Of a stretch of 64,000 nucleotides of DNA, positions 41,491 through 52,299 are shown piece after piece. The stretch is from Arabidopsis thaliana. Taxonomy: Eukaryota; Streptophyta; Magnoliopsida; Brassicales; Brassicaceae. Position 1 is the stretch's first letter; every line of letters begins with the position of its first letter. The position numbers and the translations under genes were made by a program. The notes below the pieces were generated by a model. The model was not told where the DNA came from. It saw nothing but the letters and a program-made list of their open reading frames with translations, and did no database searches. The stretch covers positions 5,704,101-5,768,100 of the forward strand of contig NC_003074.8 of the NCBI RefSeq assembly GCF_000001735.4. Direction: 5' to 3'.

Positions 41491-41680
41491 AATTTAGATA
41501 TCAAATATAATTTGTTGATTTTAATTGGTTACTTTTTTGGAAATTAATAATGTATTTTGTTTTTCTAATTAAATTAAATTAATTAAAATTTAGATATCAA
41601 ATCTTATATGTTGATTTTGATTGGTTATTATTTTTGGAAATTAATAATGTATTTCATTTTTTAATTAAATTTAATTAATT
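41491..41680. repeat. Tandem duplication of about 95 bp near the Helitron 5' end
   Basis: Bases 41491-41584 and 41587-41680 are two adjacent copies, both starting aatttagatatcaaat and ending in an attaaatt-rich tract, with a few substitutions. They lie within the Helitron, about 140 bases from its 5' end. Confidence 0.8.
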
Positions 41681-41822
41681 AAATTAGTATTTGACTTTTT
41701 AATCTTTAAAGAGATAAATTAATTTACTCTTTAAAATTTTATTTTTAATGGCATATCTATGTAATTACTTACAAAAAAATAAGGTTACATTCAAAATGTA
41801 TTTTTTAAATAATATAGTAGGA

Positions 41823-44591
41823 TGTATTTCGGTGATCACGACGAATAAAACCAAAAAAAAAAAGAGTTGAGAAAGAATCACGTAAATGTCAAAGTGTGAA
41901 AACTAAGGAGTGGGGTCTCCACCGCAACCACAAAAGGGATCCGAAGAACTTCCTCAATAAGAATCCAACTTTCAACATTTTCATTTTACTTACGTGTTCT
42001 CTAACAGTTAATAGTCTAAACTCTCTCTTTTTTTCTTTACTTTTTTTGGCAAGGAGTTAGTACGTCTGTATATTGATGTACGTTGGAATATCGTAGTCGT
42101 AGTTCAAACAGTTGAGCTAATCGATGTTGGTTTCGAAGGACCAGATTAGTTCGGTTTGTCAAATCTTCGTAGATTGATAAACCAATACTATAATCTTTCC
42201 ATTGCAATTACAATTATTTTCCGTTGCTATAGAAGCTTAAAATATTAAAGACACATAATGTTTTAACATATTTCATAGATTATTTTGAAATTCAGTGAAA
42301 AAACTCTAACATCAGAAACAATCATACTTTTTCATTAACGATCTCAAACTTGTATACCTTTACAAATGTTGAACTTTAGCTTAATCAAGTTTACTTTGAT
42401 GAATGATGATAGATATCTATCTGAAAGTTTCTTGATGTAATGTTTTCTAGGGCTTAGTGTATTAGAGTAAAAGTCGGGAACATATCGTGGGAATTAGTAT
42501 ACTAGTACATTAATTTAGACAGCTAAGGTTACGTCCAAGAAAAACAATGATAATTTTGATAAGATTCGGGGGAAGAAAAATGCTTAATGAGTAATTAAAT
42601 AGTTTTTTGGAACTTATTGATCACGGGAGATCGATCACCTGGCATAATTATAGTGGCCACACGACTTAAAATTTAAAGGATAATCATTTTGTTTATAAGA
42701 TGTATCGACATAAGTATGACCGGACATGAGTATAATATGACCCGCCTCGTTCATAAGATTCCAACGAATACGAAAGAGACCAAGTAACTAATCACATATT
42801 GATAAGTTAATACTATTAAGAAACTATTAAGCTAGAACTTTTAGATCTATGTGTGGTTGAATGAATATATAAATCACTAGATAACGTTTACGTCAAAACC
42901 ATTATTTTTTCTCACATGAAGATTTCATCACTATCTAAGATATCTCATAGTATTTTGTTTCAAAATCAATCAAAGGATAAATTAAAAACAAGCAACAACT
43001 TCATGAAAATACAAACAAAGTAGCACAAAACAACATCAATAATATTTCCCTTTGATATATCCAAAATCCACTGCATTAGGTATAAATCTATAATCATTGG
43101 CGTGGCGTATCACACAAGTCACAACACTAAACTATATAGTCAATGGAGAAATGAAATCAAATCTTAGTAATTTCCACACAATCATATGCAATTAATTGAA
43201 ATCGTCTCAACATTAATTTGGTCTTTCTCCATTAATCAGAGACTTCGATTTTAATTTGGTTCTAGAAATAAGTTTGTGTTTGATACTGTATAAAAATATG
43301 GGTGCTGGAACCAAATTAAAATGTGTGGTTTTAATGGAAAAATGGACTGTCAAAGAGAGCCAGGCTGGCATTTTCTCTCCGATGATTGCTTGTGGGTCCC
43401 GTTGTCTTCACTGTCTTAAGCACATGCGCTTCTGCTTACGTGTCCTATTCGCATTTAACACTTAATCATCATATAAACCTACTTTTTTTTTGTTCACCAT
43501 GTATAAAAACAGACCTCTTTTAATCTGTAACATTACTACATCTCACATTTACGAAATGGATACTATATCTTAGTGTATAATGTTATTTGAATAGTATCTT
43601 GCGTGTATATCTTTCTTTTACATGAGTAATCCTTTAAAAGCAATAGATAAACATGGTTTCGTAATGTAGTGGTAGTAAACTAATACGTCGTCTTAGATTA
43701 TCCCTATATAGTAATCACTTTGACAAAATCATTAATATATTTTAGTGACTTCTTTTTGTTTTTAAAACAGTAAATCCAAACGGCTGCTAGCTCAAATCAA
43801 AACAGACCACATGAGCACCATGTGTCGTTTTTTAACACATCATATTCTTCTTCTCTCCTATCTCTATCTATCTACTATCAATGTAATTATCTTCTAGTTT
43901 TAGTTATCTTTTCCCAATTGATCTTAGAGTTTTTATAATTTGTATAGCCAGTGAAATAAATAGGCTACTAAGACTAGTGGTACATATACAATCATTTATA
44001 CCAACAATTCTTAATCTATATGAATTAGTAAAATTAATTCATAATGTAGAATAGTCGTGTCGGCAAGATATGTTTGTTGTTCCAGTCGTTCAAGGCAAAA
44101 ACTTAAGAAAAAAAATGATGAATTTAACTGAGTTATTATTAGTTAAGTTTATAGTCATTATCATTAACAAGCCAACTATACAGTCAATTATAAAGATAGG
44201 AAACAAAAACAGAGATAAACATGAAAACAAAGTTATTCCCAAAATTATGAATTAAATTGAATTTACTAATAAGTTATAGGAGTGAAGTCTCTCATTAATT
44301 CATTTTACTTAGGGGAAGAAGGCTAATATAACGCTCCAAAAATCTCAGTGAATGATATTGTCTGGTCCTTTTATGTAAAATTAATAATAATAAGGTTGAT
44401 TAGTTACTGGGATCAAACAAAATGATTAATATTAATATTAATAGCAAATTCCAACAAACAGTAAGTGTTAAACAAATAATAACATGTACTTGTTTCGCAA
44501 CTCTCTCTTCATCTCCTCTTCCTCTGGTCTTTTTTTCTTTTGTTGCGACTTTTCTTCTTCTTCTTCCTCAGGAACTTAAGTTTCTGAGTCC
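41823..44591. other. Intergenic region, about 2.8 kb
   Basis: AT-rich DNA from the Helitron border to the GH28 gene, whose promoter and pyrimidine-rich leader (about 44500-44591) occupy the right end. No other gene, RNA gene or element with clear ends is seen. Confidence 0.5.
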
Positions 44592-46881
44592 ATGAAGATG
44601 CCAGTAAGTACGTTTCTCCCTTTCTTTAATTCTTATTTTTGATTTTTTTGTCTAATGAGTTTGGCTTAATCTCTGTCTGCAATTCTATGATTCTCTCAGT
44701 TAAATTTTGGTAAAGAAAATCATATGAAATCGAGATAGCTTGTAGGATTCTTACCTCAGTTCTGTGTTATTTGTTTGTAATCGAGACCTCTCTGCAGCCA
44801 AATCTAGAAATCTGTCTTTAGATTCCTCTGTTTTTTTTTTGTACTTACAGGCTCTGTTACTTGGATCTTCATGTCAGTGTGTTCTGATTGATGTTTTTCT
44901 TATGACCGATGCTTCTGTTTAGTTTCATAGTTTGAAGTTTATGAACTCTTATCTCTGTTTATGAGGTTTTCCAAGAGGAGAACTTATCAGATTCCCCTGA
45001 ATTTCTTCCATGGAAACCGAAAATATAGGAGAGTTCATGTTTTTAATCAGATATGATTCTTGTCAAACTCAATTTACGTTTAGCTTTCCCGGAATTTCCT
45101 TTACGCAAACGTTTTTTGTTTCCCTTCACATATGACTCTCGTTAGTCATCACATATAAGATTTGCTAACATCATCAGTTTTGATCTGATTTTGTCGAATT
45201 TAGACTGATTTTCTCAAGTTGTAATGCAGGTGGCATTGGTCTGGCTACTGGCATTCACTATTCTACTGATCAGTGGGGAAGGCAATAATGCCATCTGCAA
45301 GGAGAATTTTAAGTTAGACCCTAGACCTCATAGTGTTTCGATCCTCGAGTTTGGAGCGGTTGGTGATGGGAAGACGCTCAACACTATTGCTTTCCAGAAC
45401 GCTGTTTTCTATCTCAAGTCTTTTGCGGATAAAGGCGGTGCTCAGCTTTATGTTCCACCAGGGAAATGGCTCACCGGAAGCTTCAATCTCACAAGCCATC
45501 TCACTCTCTTCTTGGAGAAAGGAGCAACAATTCTTGCATCACCGGTATGAGTGACCTCTCTAGCAAATCTTGTAAAGCTAAATAGTGTTCTTTAGGTATC
45601 TATAGCTCTTTAAGAAGTGTTTGGTAGACAAGTTTTTTGTAACACGGTCTCTCAATTGTTGTCTAATGTGCTAGGATCCGTCGCATTGGGACGTTGTCAG
45701 TCCTCTACCGTCCTATGGTCGCGGAATTGAACTTCCTGGAAAGCGGTACAGAAGTTTGATCAATGGAGACAATCTAATAGACGTAGTCATCACCGGTAAA
45801 CAACAAAATCATGCCATCATTACCTTAAGTTTCTGGCTTGACAACATTAAGACTCAAAGCTTCTTTATTTTTTGGTAGGTGAAAATGGGACATTTGACGG
45901 TCAAGGTGCGGCATGGTGGGAGTGGCTTGAGTCCGGGTCCTTGAACTATAGCCGACCTCATATCATCGAATTCGTCTCCTCTAAACACATCCTCATATCG
46001 AATCTAACCTTCTTAAACGCGCCCGCAATCAACATTCACCCTGTTTATTGCAGTCAGATTCATATCCGCAAAGTTTTGATCGAAACATCCGTTGATTCTC
46101 CCCACGTTCTTGGAGTTGCCCCAGGTATATACCATTTCCTCATTCTTTTCCATCACTACAAAATGTTACCGTTTGAAAGCTAATTTCTTGAACCGTTTTT
46201 TTTCAAGATTCTTCGGACAATGTTTGTATCGAGGACTCAACAATCAACGTTGGCCACGACGCGGTTTCTCTCAAGAGTGGTTGGGACCAATACGGTATAC
46301 ACTACGGCCGTCCAACCACCGCTGTTCATATTCGGAATCTCAGATTAAAGTCTCCCACCGGTGCTGGAATCTCCTTCGGGAGCGAGATGTCAGGCGGAGT
46401 CTCGGATGTGACCGTTGAGCGTCTTAACATACACAGCTCACTCATAGGTGTAGCCTTCAGAACCACCAGAGGCAGAGGAGGATACATCCGTAATATCACA
46501 ATCTCCGACGTCGATCTCACAAGCGTTGACACAGCCATAGTAGCCAACGGACACACCGGGTCACACCCGGATGATAAATTCGACCGGGACGCACTCCCAG
46601 TCGTGACACACATTGTTATGCGGAATTTCACCGGAGTTGATATAGGAGTAGCCGGGAATCTCACCGGGATCGGAGAATCTCCCTTCACGTCGATATGCCT
46701 CGCGGATATTCATTTACAAACGCGATCAGAAGAATCTTGGATATGCTCCAACGTCTCTGGTTTCTCAGACGACGTATCACCGGAGCCTTGTCAAGAACTC
46801 ATGAGTTCTCCTTCGTCTTGCTTCGCCGGTGGTAGCATATACGAGGGTGATGCGACGGCTCAGTCGTATTACAGTTGGTAA
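44592..46881 (+). CDS. GH28 polygalacturonase-like protein with altered active site
   Basis: Secreted right-handed beta-helix protein of 455 residues, pectin lyase fold. The exons are 44592-44603 (only M-K-M-P), 45230-45544, 45675-45795, 45879-46124 and 46208-46881. After the tiny first exon comes a hydrophobic signal peptide (VALVWLLAFTILLISGEG). The plant GH28 opening SILEFGAVGDGKTLNT follows, then the beta-helix core with VHIRNLRLKS and GGYIRNITISDVDL strands and a Cys-containing C terminus. GH28 enzymes cut polygalacturonan in the cell wall. Here the usual NTD reads V226-L227-G228, the DD pair reads G247-H248-D249, the GHG motif reads G283-A284-G285, and the RIK motif reads A-F-R (314-316). 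I recall that this GHD/GAG pattern marks a plant subclade. Substrate and activity are uncertain. Recalled as AT3G16850. Confidence 0.93.
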
Positions 46882-49800
46882 TTATAGTAAAATAAAATGG
46901 TGATGAAGAAGAAGAAGAAGAAAAAGAAGAAGAGAGTGCATGAGGTTACGATACGATTGGATTTTCGAATTTTTTTTGTCAATAAGTTCATAAAATTTGT
47001 TGTCAGAGAGCGAGAGGAAGAAGATAAAAAAAGAAAAATTACGTTTTAAGGTGGTGAGTTTCAAGAACAGAGCGAGCTTTTCTATTGTATTAATGTACAG
47101 CTTCCATTTCTTTCATTCATGGTGTAACAAAATTCATCTTTTTTTCTTTCTGTGAAGAAGAAAATAAAAAATTATATGTGAAATGATTAGTTATGTCTTG
47201 GATGCTCTTTGTTCGGTTATAGATAGATACTTCCAATTTCAAAATGCTCTCATGTTTTGGAAGATAGTATTAGTTCAGATGACGAAACACACAACAATGT
47301 GTGGGATTGGATCAGCACAACAAGGAGTCCTGTCGGAATATAGGAAGTTCATTTGAATCAAGTATCATTGCCAATTTGCCATTTTAAGATTCTTTCTTTT
47401 TGTTGTTTGCATTAACTTGTTTGCTCTGTTTGTGAGTTTCAACGTTTAACTATCATTTTTGTTTATCAAAATCAAATGTTAGGTTTTTGAGTACAGCTGT
47501 GAAATTGATGGATTACTACCTTTTATTTATACGTAACTTCCAACAATCTTAATTTTCTCCATTGAGATGAAAAATGCTATCATTACATAATTATGTGAGC
47601 TTTGACAATGCAGATCTTCGAACCTGTCATTGTAGTTTTCAGCTCTCAGAAGTCAGAAGGTACACCCATCTCTTGCACATACATATACACACACACACAT
47701 GTGACAAGACCCAAGACGCAACTCAAGACACATTCCAAACCCAAACGGTTCAAACCAATGATTCCAGGTACAAGCGACCCAAACCAATCTCAGCCCATCT
47801 CTGGTTTCGTGTCCCACAAGTTTAAACCAAAGAACGGAAAAGCTGTTACGAGCGGCTGAAGAGTGGCTTGGGCGGTTGCAGGTCATTTTTCCGGACTTTA
47901 GATACTTCCTTTCTCCTAATTAGCGATGATATTACTATTAGCCATAAGTTAAGATTAATTACCGTCTATATTTTTTTTTGTCAAAACATTAATTACCATC
48001 TACTGATTAGTAATTGTACATTTTCATGTCCGTTTTCACTTTCTTTGGGAGATTAAAATTTAGTGACAACATTTTTTCTTTGTATAGGACCGCAACTTTT
48101 GTATTTTTTTAAAGAAACATTTGTAAGTGAAATAACAGTTTTTGAATTACATATCGTATGAAACCAATATTAGTCCCATCTTGTCGAGAGGTTGGCAAGA
48201 AGAAAAAGCAAAGGAGTCGTGTCGCAATGTTGCTGCGGTTAGTTCGTCGTAACACTATGGCTGCCATACTCTTTTCTTCTCCTGAACTGACACGTGGCTC
48301 ATCTTTTTAGCCGTCGACCCCATTGTTCTCCCACTCTATTCTTTTGCTTACACTCAAACTCAACAGTTCTCTTTTTTAACTGAATAGACATATAGTTGTC
48401 TGTTTGACATAACGATAATTAGTAGAAATCTAAAACATTAGTTAACAAACAACAAAAAGAGTTTTAGGAATGGTTCTGTCATCGGGCTATATTTTTTCCC
48501 CAGATGTTTAGTGTAATTAATATAAAATTTCACATTTTAACTCCTATGTAAGGCTTATCAAATCCAATTTATACTCTAAATCATTGCATCAATGTAACGT
48601 TCATTATTATTTTAGTGTGATTTTGTTTGTTTTTTTATTGTAATTTTTTCATTGTAACTCAGTGTATACAACACTTGCAAAACGATTAGTTTGAAATAAA
48701 TGAAAAAAGTTGTTCAGTTTCTAACTATTGGTGTTTAGTAATACAAGTTACAACTTCCTACCAAAAGTTATGGGCACATGATAGGACACCCATCAAGTAG
48801 ATGAATATATAAGTTATGTACATAACTCCACATTTCTATTGGCAGGCGTTAATTAAATTTGGTTATACAAATTTACTTTTCAAAATCCATATGGATTAAT
48901 AATTAGGACGAAAAAGAACCAATATTCTATTGGCCCGCGTGAATTAATATTTGACCTTAAAGCATTATCTAGAAAAAGAAAAAAAAAACTCCATTATACC
49001 ATTTAGTTGCTTAAACAGATACTTCCAATGCAAAATATGAAAATTTGTCTTCATCACATGCAATCGATTCTGAAATATTCACATTCGAGAATTTTGGATA
49101 AAATGGTCCTTCGTATATGAGCATATCAAGTTATACTTTTGTTTTAACGCATTTGTATGTTTTGGATCTAAGTATTTTGATTATCCAATTTGCTGAGTGC
49201 ATTTTCCATCAAGAACTTCAACAAGTTTTCAGTAGCTTACTCACTTAATGTTAATATAACGCTCCATAGGTGTGCAAATGTTAGTCATATTAAAGTTGTT
49301 GGTTCTGCATAAAAAGCTGAAACATTTGTGTTCTACAAAACCTTTTTTGGTGACATGGACCTATAGTTGGTACTTGAAATATAAATAAAATAGGAGGATC
49401 TGTAATTCATGTCTGTCTAAGCACAATAAAGTGAAAAATATAAATTAAAAACTCAAAAAGCTCATCGTAAGAGTAAAAACTTTTTACAGAGAATATACGG
49501 TTTCAGCGGGTTACTTTCTTGGGACCTTCTCTATATTATAGCTTTTGGCGCAGTTAAATTTATGTTATATTAATCATCAATTTTTTGTTTTTACGTTTTA
49601 TATCGTATGTAAGGAAAAGTAAAGAAAGCTATTAGAAAAAAAAGCTACTAAACATGAAATTATGAGTATATCTTTCTTAAACTCAAATTCAAGCTCTCGT
49701 GGTAATAAGTGGCTATTGACGATAACAATTACAAGTTGGAATGTTGAATAGTTTCGTTTTTTTTATTTCTATTAATGTTTTTAAAATGATTGTTGAAATA

Positions 49801-50565
49801 GGGAAAATTTAACAAATGAAGACAACGATAGATGGAGAGGTCGATGCAAATGGTTCGAGTGATCTTATCCATTTCATGTGGACACGTGTCGCAATAGGGA
49901 AAGCTTCTCAGCAACGTGATTTATTTGTTTTTTTCTTATCATTAAATGTTTTCATTTTATTCTTCGAAATATACACATGTACAGTATTTCCAAAAGAAAA
50001 TACACTATAGTTGATAGTTCATAAAAATTAAAGAAATACTTAATTGATTTAATATTCGTATTGTTGAGTTTTCCTTCTAAATACTACAAGTAGTGAATTT
50101 TACTTGATAACATTGATTAATGTAAGAAATTAGGTATCGATGCACATATGAAACAAGTCGTATGTCACACTTAAAACTATCGTTAATTTGAAAAAGATAA
50201 GACATGTCGGCGGTGCTAAACAACTATTTAAGCAAAGTATACACTGAACTTGGATAACTTAGATATAGTTTACATTGAAGTTGACAAATTTACACATTTA
50301 TAAATAAGTTACTGGTTTGTATGTGTTTATAAATATGTCGTAGAGCAATCGAATAGTCAAATATGATTTGTTATCCTATACATTATTAAAAATATACTTT
50401 CGGGGGAATAGGGCGATTGGTGGGTAGCATATGATGTTACTAATCATTCAGATGAACCATTTGCATTATTTCTTTGTTTATTTAGTATCCAACGTTTTAA
50501 GAGAAGAAGCGCACATGTTTTTTTTTGCACCATATACTGACTACTGTTGTTGTAAACTTGTAATT

Positions 50566-50606
<41 letters not shown>

Positions 50607-52012
50607 TTCAACAATCAAACGTACAATTTTTTTCTATTTTCCATTTAATACAATTTATTTCCTAGAACTACAAGTTGTTTTTGATTAAAACATGAAAAGT
50701 ATACTATATAAGTTATATTCTTACTAATCATAGTTACACACGACTTGAAATAAATACATACTAAAAAATTTGGAAGGTTATATGTTTAATTTGCACCAAA
50801 AAAGGCATCGAGTAATCTTATGTTATGTATACATCATATATCTGGTTTTTTTTTGTTGATAAAAGTATATGTACTATATCTTAGCTAAAGATGTAGGTGA
50901 TGATGGGAAATGCTTAGGTGTATTTTGGTACCTTAATCATATGCTTGAATGTGCGTAGACGTATTATTTTGTTTAATTTAATGATATGATTATATTTTTA
51001 TTTTGCCGTTTAATTTAATACATGTAGGTCCAATAGACAGGAGGCATTGTTTCTCAATTACATAAATTCAAAGGGTAGTTTAGTAAATAAATTATAGGCA
51101 TATCAAAACTAAGAATTTTTTATATATATATGCAGCTGCTCTTTTGTTTAAGGCAAATTCCTATTCGAAATTGGTAGAAAATGGAAATTAAAACAAAAAA
51201 TTAGGAAACTAACAACAATAATACTAATGAAAATCTATTAAGGTTTGAGTTTGCAAACTTTACATATGACGAGTTAATTAATTTTTTCATGCATGAGCTG
51301 GATCCACGAATCAAGGGTCTTTGGTCCCACTTTCTTCCCAATTATATAAATTTCCTTACCCTATATTTCTTTCATTGATGATTCAACCCCTATATTTCAC
51401 TACTTCACAAAATAACCCAGAATTTGAGCTCAAAGCAACATCCAAAATGTTCTTCTAAATAGAAAAATAAAACAGAATATAGAACAATAGTACATATAAT
51501 ATACAAAACTAACTTGTAAGAAATTGAGAATAAAAAAGAGAGTGGATCTAAATGAAATTTAATAAAACCAATAGTCTAAATGTAGAGAGAATGATGAAAA
51601 TAAAGGACATGTCAGCTTCTACATATATGTAAATAAAAAATATATATGACTGAGTATATAAAAACCACATTTTTTTTTTCTTCTGCATCTAAATGTTACA
51701 AAAATTGAATAGGAAAAATTAAGAGAGCTTTACTCTGTGAATAAATAAAAAAACAGAGAAAAAGAGCTCTAAGGTGAGACAAGCCTTGTCTTCTTCAACT
51801 CCCTAAGTCTCATCTCACCATCTCTCTCTTCTTCTTTTTTTTGGTTACCCAGAAGAGATTCACTTCTATCTCCAACAATTTCGTATTCTCTCATAATATT
51901 CAATTTTAAATCGAATAAAACTCGCGTCAATTTCCCCTCTTTCTTTCTGGGTATATATTCTTTTCTGCTTTTCTTTTTTTGTTTCTTGGGTTCGAGCTAC
52001 ATAGAGAGAGGT
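46882..52012. other. Intergenic region, about 5.1 kb
   Basis: The longest gene-free stretch in the window. The left end is the GH28 3' untranslated region; the right end, from about 51700, is the ARR1 leader. The segment 47600-47860 is less AT-rich than its flanks and holds two overlapping open frames of 83 and 85 codons without recognisable domains. It also has an (AC)n tract near 47690 and a TA microsatellite at 50574-50603. I find no element with clear ends. Confidence 0.5.
50574..50603. repeat. (AT)15 microsatellite
   Basis: Thirty bases of perfect AT dinucleotide, about 1.4 kb upstream of ARR1. Likely length-variable between accessions. Confidence 0.9.
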
Positions 52013-52268
52013 ATGATGAATCCGAGTCACGGAAGAGGACTCGGATCGGCTGGTGGGTCCAGCTCCGGTAGAAATCAAGGAGGTGGTGGTGAGACCGTCG
52101 TCGAGATGTTTCCTTCTGGTCTTCGAGTTCTTGTCGTTGACGATGACCCAACTTGTCTCATGATCTTAGAGAGGATGCTTAGGACTTGTCTTTACGAAGG
52201 TTCGTATCCAAAAACCAAGATCTTCTCTTTTCATTTTTTTTTTTTTTTTTTTGTTCGTTTAATCTCAC

Positions 52269-52299
<31 letters not shown>

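Larger units (their letters stand above)
39744..41822 (-). mobile_element. Non-autonomous Helitron, about 2.08 kb
   Basis: Read on the minus strand, the block starts TCCTACTATATTATTTAAAA at 41822 and ends CTAG at 39747-39744, preceded by a hairpin. The stem CCCGCG (39755-39760) and CGCGGG (39766-39771) encloses a 5-base loop, 7 bases inside the CTAG end. The flanks are A before TC and T after CTAG. Helitrons insert between A and T, start with TC, end with CTRR, and carry such a hairpin about 10 bases from the 3' end, so all four signs agree. The block has extremely high AT content and no Rep/helicase coding region, so it depends on an autonomous partner, as ATREP-type elements of this species do. 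Internal 3'-end-like segments suggest a composite origin. Confidence 0.88.

Noticed and set aside
47574..47859. Two overlapping open frames of 83 and 85 codons
   Set aside because: They read the same DNA in two frames, contain Thr/His/Pro low complexity from an AC repeat, and match no family known to me.
44324..49266. Identical 15-mer taatataacgctcca at 44324-44338 and 49252-49266
   Set aside because: One shared 15-mer in 64 kb of AT-rich DNA is expected by chance, and the flanks do not align.
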